64,000 nt of DNA from Chryseobacterium sp. Leaf405 (GCF_001425355.1 NZ_LMQN01000015.1:171862-235861); one strand, 5' to 3'. Positions 18,988-28,330 are shown, numbered from the stretch's first letter. Translations and numbers: made by a program. The notes: generated from the sequence alone by a model not told the origin.

Positions 18988-19691
18988 AAACGAATATAAA
19001 AATTTTTAAACAAAGTTTTATCATTCCTTATTGTTTCTACCCAAACTCCTTTTTCTGCTTCAGAATAGTTGAATTGTATTTCATTTAAAATAACTTTGTT
19101 CGGAGAAATAATACTCACGGAAAGTTCTTCATCGTGAACTGTATAGATTAATTGAACGGGAAATGAGAACGGATTTTGAAACTGTAAATCTTTGTAACCA
19201 TACACCACGGTACAATCTGAACCTAAGGGTGTAAAACGTTCATGTTCTTTGTAAATGTCAATCGAATGTGGAAATCGCTCAATAATTTTTAATCCGGATT
19301 GCAATGCCAGGAAATATAAAATTGAAGAAAACTGACAAATTCCGCCGCCCAAATCACTAGAAATATGAGTTTTAATTAAATTTCGACCTTCTTTAAAACC
19401 ATTTTTCTGATTTGGTTTCCCAACTAATTTCCAAAAAGAAAAAACTTCGTTGGGTTGAATGATCAAAGTATTGATTTTACTTCCGACAATTCTTAAATTA
19501 TGAACTTTATTTTCATGAAATTCTCCTTTTTTAATGACTTGCTTAAGCTCAAATTGATATTCACCAATATTTTCTGAACTGTAATTTTTAGGATAAGAAT
19601 ATTGTGTTTTTCGTTCGGTAAAATACCGCTGCAAAAGCTTCAACTGCAGTTTCCAATGATGAGGTAAATATTTTTTAAGCAACCGTTTCAT
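18984..19691 (-). CDS. VanW-family protein
   Basis: This 235-residue protein has the VanW core: NTLIIQPNEVFSFWKLVG, then NGFKEGRNL and the signature DLGGGICQFSSILYFLAL, then RFPHSID and TVVYGYKDLQFQNP. VanW was first seen in vancomycin-resistance clusters, but its activity is unknown and most homologues have no link to resistance. There is no signal peptide; the N-terminus is basic. It overlaps both neighbours by four bases, so it is translationally coupled within the radA operon. Confidence 0.9.
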   Translation of the reverse strand: MKRLLKKYLPHHWKLQLKLLQRYFTERKTQYSYPKNYSSENIGEYQFELKQVIKKGEFHENKVHNLRIVGSKINTLIIQPNEVFSFWKLVGKPNQKNGFKEGRNLIKTHISSDLGGGICQFSSILYFLALQSGLKIIERFPHSIDIYKEHERFTPLGSDCTVVYGYKDLQFQNPFSFPVQLIYTVHDEELSVSIISPNKVILNEIQFNYSEAEKGVWVETIRNDKTLFKNFYIRL

Positions 19692-20356
19692 ATTTTTTCT
19701 AAAACGGCAATTTGGTAAGATGCCCAGTTTTTCAGGAAAGTTTTACACAAAAGAATATCTAATGGCAGAAAATATCTTCTCAGACTTTTAGGTAATCTGT
19801 GAATTGGAAATAATAAAATTCCTGTACTGTTTTTTAGTTGAAACTTATTTCCTGAAAGTTGCGAAATTTCCGAAATAGTAAAGCTATTATTCGCATGCCA
19901 ATCTTCCTGTTGAGAAACAACCTTTCGCCTGTTTTTAGTTGGATAGTCAAAAATTAAAGTTCCGTTTTTGTTTAATTTTTGGTAACATTCATTTAAAAAT
20001 GATTTTGTTTCATCTTTATTTTGATGCATAATGACATGAAAACAAAGAATACAGTCAAATTTATCATGGAAAGGTATTCCGGAAATTTCTCCTTTTGCTA
20101 CAATTTTTTCAGGATACTTTTGTTGGGCTACATTTAACATTTCTTCACTGAAATCAGCTCCATGAGTGGCAAAATTTAATAATCTCCCTGTTCCGCAACC
20201 CAAATCCAGAACCTTTAAATATTTTTTGTTTTTGAAGAAAGATGCTAAAAATTTTCTTTCCTGTCGGTCGATATATTTCCCGTAAGAATTCCCGAAACGA
20301 TTTTCGTCGTAGGTTTTTGCGAGATTATTGTAATATTCAAGAATACTGGTTTTCAT
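19688..20356 (-). CDS. Class I SAM-dependent methyltransferase
   Basis: This 222-residue protein has the Rossmann SAM site: motif I VLDLGCGTGRLL (about residues 49-60), an acidic motif II region (ADFSEEMLNVA) and FDCILCFHVIMHQ (motif IV). The domain order matches small-molecule or quinone/lipid methyltransferases; the substrate is unknown. It sits three bases after radA and overlaps the VanW gene by four. Confidence 0.85.
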   Translation of the reverse strand: MKTSILEYYNNLAKTYDENRFGNSYGKYIDRQERKFLASFFKNKKYLKVLDLGCGTGRLLNFATHGADFSEEMLNVAQQKYPEKIVAKGEISGIPFHDKFDCILCFHVIMHQNKDETKSFLNECYQKLNKNGTLIFDYPTKNRRKVVSQQEDWHANNSFTISEISQLSGNKFQLKNSTGILLFPIHRLPKSLRRYFLPLDILLCKTFLKNWASYQIAVLEKI

Positions 20357-20359
20357 GAT

Positions 20360-21709
20360 TTAAAAAAGTCTATCGTGAAAATCTTCAATTTTGCTCACTT
20401 CTTCTATTTTGATTCCGTATTTTTTCTTTGGAAGTTTATTTAAATTAGAGATGAAAATCTTTTCATAACCCAATTTCTCTGCTTCGGTAATTCTCTGTTC
20501 TGCCTGTGCAATCGGACGAATTTCTCCACTCAGACCAATTTCACCTGCAAAACAGTAGTGTTCAGAAATCGCAATATCTTCATTGGACGAAAGAATAGAT
20601 GCGACAACCGCCAGATCCAACGCAGGATCATCGGTTTTAATTCCTCCTGTAATATTCAGAAAAACATCTTTTGCGCCCAATTGAAAACCTGCTCTTTTTT
20701 CCAGAACGGCGAGAAGCATATTTAATCTTTTAGCATCAAAACCAGTCGAACTTCTTTGTGGAGTTCCATACACTGCCGTACTTACCAACGCCTGAATTTC
20801 CAATAACATCGGTCGGTTTCCTTCTAAAGTCACAGCTACGGAATTTCCGGAAAGTTCTTCAAATTTCTTCGTGATTAAAATTTCTGAAGGATTTTTAATT
20901 TCCTTTAAACCTTGGGAAACCATTTCGTAAATTCCAATTTCTGAGGTTGATCCGAAACGGTTTTTATTGGCTCTCAATAATCTGAAAAGATGATTTCTGT
21001 CGCCATCGAAATTCAAAACAACGTCTACCATATGTTCCAAAACTTTTGGTCCCGCAATTTGTCCGTCTTTGGTAATGTGACCGACTAAAAATACGGGAAC
21101 GCTGTTTTCTTTGGCATATTTAATAATCTCATTAGAACATTCACGAATTTGTGAAACGGTTCCTGGTGAACTTTCAATCAATTGAGACTGTAATGTTTGA
21201 ATGGAATCGATGATGACGAAGTCAGGTTCTAATTTTTTAGCCTCATGAAGAATTTTTTCAAGACTGGTTTCCGTAAAAAGAAAACAGTTAGGATTCTGAA
21301 TATCAGTTAATCTGTCGGCTCTCATTTTGATCTGAGAAGCACTTTCTTCCCCCGAAACATAGAATATTTTTTTCTTCATTTTCAAGGCAAGCTGAAGAAG
21401 CAGGGTAGATTTACCGATTCCGGGTTCTCCACCGATTAATGTGACAGATCCTAATACAATCCCGCCTCCCAAAACCCGGTTAAGCTCTTCTGAAGGCGTT
21501 TTAATTCGTGGTTCTTCACTGGTTTCCACTTCAATAATATTGATAACATGCTGTTTCGACTTTGAAAAAGGCGGTGTTTTAGATGAGGTTTTTTCTACGA
21601 CTTCTTCTACCAAAGTATTCCATTCTCCGCAGTTTTTGCATTGCCCCGTCCATTGTGGATATTGTGTTCCACAATTCTGACAGAAATATGCTGTTTTTAA
21701 TTTTGCCAT
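20360..21709 (-). CDS. radA: DNA repair protein RadA (Sms)
   Basis: This 449-residue RecA-like branch-migration helicase acts in homologous recombination. It has an N-terminal zinc finger (C10, C13, C24, C27), a Walker A GGEPGIGKST (about 93-102), a Walker B region DFVIIDSIQTL, the RadA-specific KNRFGS motif (about residue 255) and a C-terminal Lon-protease-like domain (GGIKTDDPALDLAVV, SGEIRP). It appears to lead an operon with the methyltransferase, VanW and AcpH genes. Confidence 0.98.
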   Translation of the reverse strand: MAKLKTAYFCQNCGTQYPQWTGQCKNCGEWNTLVEEVVEKTSSKTPPFSKSKQHVINIIEVETSEEPRIKTPSEELNRVLGGGIVLGSVTLIGGEPGIGKSTLLLQLALKMKKKIFYVSGEESASQIKMRADRLTDIQNPNCFLFTETSLEKILHEAKKLEPDFVIIDSIQTLQSQLIESSPGTVSQIRECSNEIIKYAKENSVPVFLVGHITKDGQIAGPKVLEHMVDVVLNFDGDRNHLFRLLRANKNRFGSTSEIGIYEMVSQGLKEIKNPSEILITKKFEELSGNSVAVTLEGNRPMLLEIQALVSTAVYGTPQRSSTGFDAKRLNMLLAVLEKRAGFQLGAKDVFLNITGGIKTDDPALDLAVVASILSSNEDIAISEHYCFAGEIGLSGEIRPIAQAEQRITEAEKLGYEKIFISNLNKLPKKKYGIKIEEVSKIEDFHDRLF

Positions 21710-21932
21710 ACTGCGAAGTTCAAAATTTTTTTTGAATTTTCTTACTTAAATGCAATACCTTTTCGAATACTTCTTTAATAATGCAAATAATACTACTTGG
21801 ATTGCGTTCTTTTTGTACGGTAATTCAATAATTATTTTAATTTTGATGATTCTATACAGCAAGCTTATTTAAGAATTGTTGAATTAAAATTAAAAACTAA
21901 CATAGATCAATAAGAAGCTGTGATATTCAGCA

Positions 21933-21940
21933 TAAATTTG
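21933..21940 (+). promoter_or_regulatory. Bacteroidota -7 box of the YceI gene
   Basis: TAAATTTG is a perfect TAnnTTTG, 25 bases before the ATG. The gap between radA and this gene (21710-21965) shows nothing else. Confidence 0.55.
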
Positions 21941-21965
21941 ACACATAAAATAAATAATATATACA

Positions 21966-22535
21966 ATGAAAAAAGTACTCTTAACTTTCGCATTTACGTT
22001 AATAAGCATCTTCAGTTTCGCACAGGTAGATTGGGCTGTAGATTTGATGCACTCTTCTGTTAATTTTAATATCAAACACATGGGAATCAGCTTTGTACAA
22101 GGTAGATTCGATAAATTTGACGGAAAAGCTGCCACTAAAGGAAATAATCTTGATAATGCAGATTTGAGCTTTCATGTTGATGTAAATACCATCAATACAG
22201 GAGTTGAAATGAGAGATAAGCATCTGAAAAATGCAGATTTTTTCGATGCTGAGAAATATCCTACAATGACTTTCGTTACAGGTTCTATTACAAAAGAAAA
22301 AAATAATACGTATATCTTAAAAGGAAAACTTACGATTAAAGACGTTACTAAAGAAATCAGTGTTCCGGTAACTTTCGGTGGTGTTACGAAAAACCAACAG
22401 GGAAAGGAAGTGATGGGTATTCAAACAACATTTAAAATAAACCGTTTAGATTATAATATCAAATATGATCCAACGGGTGCTGGTGTAGCTAAAGACGTTG
22501 ACGTTAACTTATATTTTGAGTTGACTAAACTCTAA
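21966..22535 (+). CDS. YceI-family lipid-binding periplasmic protein
   Basis: This 189-residue protein has a signal peptide (MKKVLLTFAFTLISIFSFAQ). The YceI beta-barrel signature follows: HSSVNFNIKHMGISFVQGRF, then GVEMRDKHLKNADFFDAEKYP, then LTIKDVTKEISVPVTFGG. YceI proteins bind isoprenoids or other amphiphiles in the periplasm. It is monocistronic, with its own promoter and terminator. Confidence 0.95.
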   Translation: MKKVLLTFAFTLISIFSFAQVDWAVDLMHSSVNFNIKHMGISFVQGRFDKFDGKAATKGNNLDNADLSFHVDVNTINTGVEMRDKHLKNADFFDAEKYPTMTFVTGSITKEKNNTYILKGKLTIKDVTKEISVPVTFGGVTKNQQGKEVMGIQTTFKINRLDYNIKYDPTGAGVAKDVDVNLYFELTKL

Positions 22536-22561
22536 TTTTCATATAAATTTGGTTTAAGAAG

Positions 22562-22596
22562 AAGGTTTTCAATGTGAGTTGAGAACCTTTTTTTTT
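22562..22596 (+). terminator. Terminator of the YceI gene
   Basis: An 11-bp stem (AAGGTTTTCAA with TTGAGAACCTT, one G-T wobble), a 6-base loop and a run of eight T. Confidence 0.9.
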
Positions 22597-22603
22597 GTAT
22601 AAA

Positions 22604-22638
22604 ATAAAACCTCAAAGATAGAATCAATGAGGTTTATA
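22604..22638 (-). terminator. Terminator of the lipid operon
   Basis: The stem AAACCTCA pairs with TGAGGTTT, extended by A-T pairs, around a 13-base loop. It is placed 35 bases after the last stop (22673) of the minus-strand operon. Confidence 0.6.
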
Positions 22639-22672
22639 TTATATTGAATTTTTGTAATTTTGATTGAAATAA

Positions 22673-24363
22673 TTACGAATTTACTTTTCCCGAAGAAACG
22701 GTAAAAATTCCAAAGTCATCAATCAGCATATTTTCTTTTCCAATATTGTTGAAGGCAAAAACTCTATCCAGTTCTTTTTGTGAACGTCTTCTCATAATCC
22801 AGTCCTTATTTTGATGATTATTTAAAACATAGGCGATCATTTTCAGTTGCGGATGCCAAGGCTGTCCCGTGTAAATAATAAATGAATTTTTCTCTGAAAC
22901 AGAATTAATTCCCTGAATCGCTTTGCTTGCCATTTCATTATCTCCAAAAAGTTCAAAAATACCTGAAACGATGGTGATATTAGGTTCAAAATTAAGTTTC
23001 TGATATGTTGCGGGATCAAAACAATCAAAATTAGTAAACCGAATATGTTGGTAATTTTTATCTTTAATTACTTTTTCGCCGATTTCGATGTTTGACTGTA
23101 TGAATTCATTGATAACAATTTCAATTTCAGGATATTTCTCTTTGATATCAAATAAATAATTTCCCGTTCCTCCTGCAATATCAAGAATTTTAATCTTTCG
23201 TCCTTTTTTAATTGCTGAATATTTTGTTCTAAAAGTTGGATCAGATGTAGCTTTCTAATACGAATTCCCTTCCAACCGATAGCTTCAAGATAATTCTTAT
23301 CCATTATTTTTCCGAAACCCAATTTTCCGCTGGGTTGATTGTGATAAACGTAATCCAGAGAAGCTCCCGAATCAAAACCATATTTTAACCCAATTGCCAT
23401 CCCGTCGCTTATCTTTCCAATATTGTTTAATGAAAATTTCTGAAATTTGAAGTTTAAATTGTTACCAACATTATTTTTCAAATCCTGATATTCTTTTACT
23501 GAAAATTGATCTGGTGAAAGCGAAGGTTGTTTTTGGCTTGTATCAAAACATTTTTCCGCAAAATCTGCGATTTTATCATACACTTTTTCCTTTCCGGTAT
23601 CGAATAAAATTCCATGGAAAAAATTGGGTAACACTTCATAATGTTTTACATCAGTATCTAATTTATCATGAAAAATTTTCTGATCTTTATTAAAAACCAC
23701 ATGATCTTTTTCTGCCGCTAAAATCAACGTAGGAGTATCAATTGCTTTTGCATCCTCCACCAGTCTTTTTCCTGCTTTTGCCAGATCAATCAGCAATTCA
23801 GCATCGATTGATCTTGTAATTAACGGATCTGTATCGTAAGCTTTTTGCTGTTCAGGATCGTGCGTCAGCATTTTAGATTTTACATAACTTTTTATGATCA
23901 GCCCTTTTTTTAGTTTGGTTCCCAAAGTAATCATTTCATTTGCCAGAGGAACAATCAGATTAATTCTGAAAGCTGGTGCCAATAAGGTCATTCCTGCAAT
24001 TTGTGGAGCAAAATCATGTGTCCAGGCAGATGCAACAACCCCTCCGATGCTATTGGCAACAACAAAAATATCCGAAATTTTAACCTCATATTTTGATTGT
24101 AAAAACTTTGCAAAAGAATCCAGATCACGTACATAATCCATGAAAACAGATGAAGTTTCCGTCTTTGTATGACCATGACCACGAAGGTCAAACGCAAATA
24201 TATTGTACTTAGAAAATTGTGGCGATTGTGCTATATGATTCAATCTTTCAGAGTGCTCATGACCACGATGAATCATAATGATACTTTTCTGCTGTGGCTG
24301 GAAATTCCATTCACGATAAAAGATTTCGCTATTGTCAAAACTTTTAAAAATTCCGTTGTTCAT
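22673..24363 (-). pseudogene. YnbC-like alpha/beta hydrolase-methyltransferase fusion, frameshifted
   Basis: The first frame (from 24363) encodes an alpha/beta hydrolase: FDLRGHGHT, the nucleophile elbow ANSIGG and the catalytic region NFFHGILFD, then a linker to WKGIRIRK. There the frame is lost. One frame over, the protein continues KATSDPTFRTKYSAIKKGRK and then ILDIAGGTGNYLFDI, a SAM-binding motif I. This second frame stays open to the stop at 22673. Adding one A at the AAA run (plus-strand 23252-23254) restores a single 563-residue fusion. The intact fusion matches E. coli YnbC in architecture. It is the last gene of the operon. A sequencing error is the main alternative to a real mutation; the hydrolase alone could still be made. 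Confidence 0.85.
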
Positions 24364-24367
24364 AAAG

Positions 24368-25690
24368 TTAAATTTTTTTCAAAAAATCCATTATGTAAGA
24401 ATGTATAATGGCATTTTTATTAAGGATTTTTATTTTGGTTACTGCTTCTTCTATCGATAAAGATAAAGCATTTTTCACTACCAGAATTCCGATTACAGAA
24501 CTTCTTGTGAAACCCATTGTACAGTGAATCATGATTTTTCCGTCTTTCGGAAGATGATGATAATTATCGGTAATTTCTGTTACTAATTTTCGTGTTTCAT
24601 TTACGTCAAAACTTCCAATATCTAAGAATGGAAAAGATATGTATTTTGCATTTTCTTTTAATGGCTTTCCCTCCATTTCTGCTGATAAATCGTAAATAAA
24701 AGTATTTTTATTAACATTAAAATGAATTAAATCTTCCTTACTTGGTTTTGATGAAATATAAACATTTGGAAGAATTTGAATGGGATTTTTATTTTTTCTC
24801 AACAACTTCCAAAAGAACCAATACATCAATAAATAAGGAGCATACACTATCTTTTTTAGCACAGAAATATTTCCATTTTTATCCTTTAAAAAGTAAATAT
24901 TATTCTTTTGATAATGATAGCCAATAGTAAATGTTATTAAAGTTATCCACAAAGTTATCCACAAAGTTATCCACAACGAATTTACTTTAAAATTTGGTAT
25001 AAATTCACTTAATAATAAAGCAATGAGAATAAAAATCCATCCAAATAAAAAGTAATAATTGGCAACTTGAAAATTTCGGTATTGAAAATTATTTTTATGG
25101 TAAGGAAAAATGATAAAACTGAGATGTGCAAGAATTGATCCTGTAACAACGTCAATTAAATGATGTTGATAAGTAGTGAGTGTAGAAATTCCTAATAAAA
25201 TTAATAAAACCATTGAAAATTTTCTCCATTTCTTTTTGCTTCTGAATACCGACCAAAATACAAAGGCGAAAGCAATATGTAACGACGGAGCCTGATTAAA
25301 AGGTGTATCAAATTTCTCTAACAACTGAAAAGGAATGTCAAGAAAAAAATGGCTGACGTCGGGTTTTATAAGTGAGAATTTTAATGGAAATAAAATAAAA
25401 GAAATGCCTGCAACAATGATCACGAATAGCATTCTCTTTGTTAAAACTCTAAGCTCGTCTTTGTTTTTGCAGAAAAAAAATACCAGACAGAAAAACAGTC
25501 CACTCGTCATGTAAGGAATGATGGATAATGGTATAAATGGAATATCTTTTTCAATGCTAAAGACAAATGACGGAACATTTTTTAAATTGGAAACATACGA
25601 AGCAGAACCATTGTAAACCAATGAAAATACAATTGTACAGAGAACTAACGCCAGCGCCTGCTGCCTGATTTTTATTTGTTTTTCATCCAT
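24368..25690 (-). CDS. YnbD-like membrane PAP2 / dual-specificity phosphatase fusion
   Basis: This 440-residue protein has an N-terminal half with about seven membrane helices and PAP2-like motifs (PSLHIAF and HHLIDVVTG). The C-terminal cytosolic domain is of the tyrosine/dual-specificity phosphatase type, with H389-C390-x5-R396 (IHCTMGFTRSS). This is the architecture of E. coli YnbD. Near residue 245 the protein contains a triplicated LWIT segment encoded by a 12-bp repeat (24941-24976), probably within a membrane helix. It overlaps the upstream SDR gene by 19 bases and precedes the hydrolase by four. Likely substrates are phospholipid intermediates such as phosphatidylglycerophosphate-type products; this is inference. 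Confidence 0.88.
   Translation of the reverse strand: MDEKQIKIRQQALALVLCTIVFSLVYNGSASYVSNLKNVPSFVFSIEKDIPFIPLSIIPYMTSGLFFCLVFFFCKNKDELRVLTKRMLFVIIVAGISFILFPLKFSLIKPDVSHFFLDIPFQLLEKFDTPFNQAPSLHIAFAFVFWSVFRSKKKWRKFSMVLLILLGISTLTTYQHHLIDVVTGSILAHLSFIIFPYHKNNFQYRNFQVANYYFLFGWIFILIALLLSEFIPNFKVNSLWITLWITLWITLITFTIGYHYQKNNIYFLKDKNGNISVLKKIVYAPYLLMYWFFWKLLRKNKNPIQILPNVYISSKPSKEDLIHFNVNKNTFIYDLSAEMEGKPLKENAKYISFPFLDIGSFDVNETRKLVTEITDNYHHLPKDGKIMIHCTMGFTRSSVIGILVVKNALSLSIEEAVTKIKILNKNAIIHSYIMDFLKKI
24941..24976. repeat. Three tandem 12-bp repeats, each a perfect DnaA box
   Basis: TTATCCACA occurs at 24943-24951, 24955-24963 and 24967-24975, each separated by AAG, so the unit is AAGTTATCCACA three times. 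TTATCCACA is the consensus DnaA box. The array lies inside the phosphatase coding frame, where it encodes the repeated LWIT. Confidence 0.95.
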
Positions 25691-26427
25691 TTTGCTTTTT
25701 TAAACATGATAATATTTAATAGTGAAGAGGGAAGAAGTGCCAATGCTTTCATCATGAATTTCATCTTTGAAGGGAAAATGATGAATTTTTTTCTTTCTTC
25801 AATGGCTTGGGCAATAGTTTCTGTTGCTGTTTTTAAGTCTGTTAAAAATGTTTTTTTACTTAGATCGTTGTTGTTCAATTGTCTTAGTTTTGGAGTGTCA
25901 ACATATCCCGGAGCAATGGTTGTTACCGAAATCCCAAACGGTTGCAATGCTCGTCGGTAAGCATTCGCAATCTGAATAACCGACCGCTTCGTTTTTGTAT
26001 ACAAACTTGAATTTTCATAATCTAAAATCCCGGAAACGGATGCAATCACAGCAATTTTTCCTGATTGTTGATTTTTCATGATAGTTCTTGCCGCTTCAAA
26101 ACAATTTACCGTTCCTAAAATATTAGTTCGTAACATTTCTTCAGCTTCTTCATACGTAATATTTCCGGCTACGTCTTCGGCATAACTTCCGGCGCAGTTG
26201 ATAAATAAATCTAAATTTTCATTGTTTGAGAGAAAATTTTTCACTGCAGAAAAAACAGAATTCATATCGCAAACGTCTGCTTCAAAAACTTTCAGATTTT
26301 GTGAATTATTCTCTGGAATTTTGCTTACATCACGTCCGCAAATTCCCACCCGAAAATCTTTTTCAAGATAATACTGAGCCAAAGAATAACCGATTCCTGA
26401 AGTTCCGCCTGCAATGAACACATTCAT
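25672..26427 (-). CDS. Short-chain dehydrogenase/reductase of the lipid operon
   Basis: This 251-residue cytosolic NAD(P)-dependent oxidoreductase has the nucleotide motif GGTSGIGYSLA (residues 7-17), D51 in FEADVCD, NCAG in place of the usual NNAG, the catalytic Ser region VIASVSG and Y-T-K-T-K. The C-terminus carries a hydrophobic stretch (MMKALALLPSSLLNIIMF) as in 3-ketosphinganine- or acylglycerol-ketone-type reductases that touch the membrane. A role in reducing a lipid keto group is inferred from its neighbours. It overlaps the PAP2/phosphatase gene. Confidence 0.85.
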   Translation of the reverse strand: MNVFIAGGTSGIGYSLAQYYLEKDFRVGICGRDVSKIPENNSQNLKVFEADVCDMNSVFSAVKNFLSNNENLDLFINCAGSYAEDVAGNITYEEAEEMLRTNILGTVNCFEAARTIMKNQQSGKIAVIASVSGILDYENSSLYTKTKRSVIQIANAYRRALQPFGISVTTIAPGYVDTPKLRQLNNNDLSKKTFLTDLKTATETIAQAIEERKKFIIFPSKMKFMMKALALLPSSLLNIIMFKKAKWMKNK

Positions 26428-26485
26428 GAGTTTGTAATAGTTTAAATTTTGTTATAAATAATTTTTAACAATCAAAATGCCAATT

Positions 26486-27523
26486 CTATTTTTGAATACT
26501 CTTCATTGTTTGATCAAAACCATATTGCCATTGTTTTTCCATGTCTGTTTTAAATTGTTGATAACTTTTCGGCAATGAGAAATCAATTTCAAATTTTCGC
26601 CAATTGATTCCTTTTTGTAAATAATGTCCTTTCAAATCTTGCTTTATGTTGATGGTGTCAATCTGAAAATCGGGAGACAGTTTTTCAATTTCCTGTAATC
26701 TTTCATTTCCGCTATAACCCAAAACGGCACGGACGAATGCCTCTTCTGTCTTATTGTAAGATTGTTTTTTCTCAATAATAGCTTCATTCGCAAGATGCTT
26801 TGCCAGTTCAATCGGAACGAGATCAACTGCTCCACCAGCAAAATATTTTCCTTGAATTAAAGCGGGTTCTACATAAAACATATCTGAAATGGAAGTCCTC
26901 GTGCTTTCTAACATTGAAAATTGAGTTTCTATTTTTGGAAGATCTTCAATTGCGCTGTTTTTTAAATTTTCAGAATTAATAATAATTTGATTGGGAATAA
27001 TTTTCTTTGCAGTTTCAGGATCAGTGAAAATTATTTTTTGATATAATTTCCTGTCGTTTCGTTTTTGATTAACTTCTGTTGTATCAAAAAGAATCTCTGA
27101 ACCGATAATTATTGTGGGAATTTCCTGAGAGAATTTGGTGTTTTTTAATGATAGGAAATCTTCAGATAAATCCTGATGCATTTCTACCAAATACCTGTTG
27201 AATACATCTTCAATAAAAGGAGCATTTTTATTATTGATTATTTTCTTTAAAGTGAAAAGCCCTATTTTATTGAGCTTTTTTTGTTTTGTAAGTTTAGTTT
27301 TTGAAACGAATTGATAATATTCTTCTGACTGTAAATATTGTTTTCTTGACAGATTATCCGGAAAAGCGTTCACTACAGTTGCTGCAAAAGCTCCGCCACA
27401 TGAAGCGATCAAAACATCAGGTTTTATTCCTAATTCTTCAAGAGCAGAAAACATTCCGAGGTAGATCATCAATCTTGTTCCGCCTCCTGAAAATAATAAA
27501 GCTTTTTCGAATTTTTCATTCAT
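26486..27523 (-). CDS. Patatin-like protein with altered catalytic residues
   Basis: This 345-residue protein has the patatin oxyanion motif FSGGGTRLMIYLG (residues 11-23) and the nucleophile region LIASCGGAF, with Ser41. The usual GxSxG reads I-A-S-C-G, so the first Gly is replaced by Ile. The usual Asp-Gly-Gly of the catalytic dyad reads A229-G-G. Ser41 is kept but the Asp is absent at its expected place, so hydrolase activity is doubtful. Family members cleave fatty acyl chains from lipids. It sits three bases after the CDP-DAG synthase gene, within the lipid operon. Confidence 0.8.
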   Translation of the reverse strand: MNEKFEKALLFSGGGTRLMIYLGMFSALEELGIKPDVLIASCGGAFAATVVNAFPDNLSRKQYLQSEEYYQFVSKTKLTKQKKLNKIGLFTLKKIINNKNAPFIEDVFNRYLVEMHQDLSEDFLSLKNTKFSQEIPTIIIGSEILFDTTEVNQKRNDRKLYQKIIFTDPETAKKIIPNQIIINSENLKNSAIEDLPKIETQFSMLESTRTSISDMFYVEPALIQGKYFAGGAVDLVPIELAKHLANEAIIEKKQSYNKTEEAFVRAVLGYSGNERLQEIEKLSPDFQIDTINIKQDLKGHYLQKGINWRKFEIDFSLPKSYQQFKTDMEKQWQYGFDQTMKSIQK

Positions 27524-27526
27524 TTT

Positions 27527-28330
27527 TTAAATATTTAAAAGATAAGGTAAAATCCAGAAAAATAGGGGAGCATTGAAGATCAAGCTATCCATTCTGTCCA
27601 ATAATCCACCATGTCCGGGCAAAAGTTTTCCGGTGTCTTTGATGTTGGCTTTCCGTTTTAAATAAGACATAAAAACATCTCCAAAAAATCCTGAAATTCC
27701 TAATGTCAATCCCAATATAGAATTAACTAAAATATTAGTTTTCAATAAAAAAAATCCTAAAATATTACTTAAAATGATTGTTAAAAAAACTCCGCCCAAA
27801 AATCCTTCCAAAGTTTTATTTGGGCTGATTTGTGGCGTAATTTTATGTTTTCCAAAGAATTTTCCCATTACATATTGAAAGACATCGTTCAATTCTGTGA
27901 CAACGACAATAAAAATTATAGAATTGATTCCTGAAAAACTTTCTCGGATAAAATATAAATTTGGAAAAGCAAAAAGGCAGATGATCACTGCAATTCCTAT
28001 TTTTGAAATCTGTTGAAAAGAAGTTTTTAATACTGAAAAATAAATCAAAAAAATTAAAATTAGTGCTAAACTACACAGAAAATAATTTTCAAGACTGAAA
28101 AAATTCAGTAATAAGAATTGTGAAACTCCGATGAAAATTGATGGAATATTTCGGTTGGAATTGATTTTAAACAATCTTAAAAATTCAAAAAAACTCTGAA
28201 AGGCAATCCAGGAAACGAAAATTTTCATGGCAAACGGATGTGAAATTCCGACTGCGAAAACGAGAATGATGTAAATCCATGTTTTTACCCGTAAAGGAAC
28301 ATCCGCAAATTTGTTTTCTTCATTATTCAT
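27527..28330 (-). CDS. Phosphatidate cytidylyltransferase (YnbB/CdsA family)
   Basis: This 267-residue membrane protein has about seven helices. The CdsA signature near the C-terminus is GFFGDVFMSYLKRKANIKDTG-type followed by LLPGHGGLLDRMDSL, with the conserved Asp and Gly-His-Gly-Gly. The family makes CDP-diacylglycerol from phosphatidate and CTP. Its place next to a CDP-alcohol transferase matches E. coli ynbA-ynbB. It overlaps that gene by eight bases. Whether this is also the housekeeping enzyme of the cell cannot be judged from the window. Confidence 0.9.
   Translation of the reverse strand: MNNEENKFADVPLRVKTWIYIILVFAVGISHPFAMKIFVSWIAFQSFFEFLRLFKINSNRNIPSIFIGVSQFLLLNFFSLENYFLCSLALILIFLIYFSVLKTSFQQISKIGIAVIICLFAFPNLYFIRESFSGINSIIFIVVVTELNDVFQYVMGKFFGKHKITPQISPNKTLEGFLGGVFLTIILSNILGFFLLKTNILVNSILGLTLGISGFFGDVFMSYLKRKANIKDTGKLLPGHGGLLDRMDSLIFNAPLFFWILPYLLNI

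Noticed and set aside
22843-23028. Separate 61-residue frame in the hydrolase-methyltransferase region
   Set aside because: It is an out-of-frame shadow; the methyltransferase frame covers the same bases and carries the conserved sequence.
24941-24976. DnaA boxes considered as the replication origin
   Set aside because: They lie inside a coding frame, no AT-rich unwinding element or dnaA gene is adjacent, and gene strand bias does not switch here. They are kept only as a finding.
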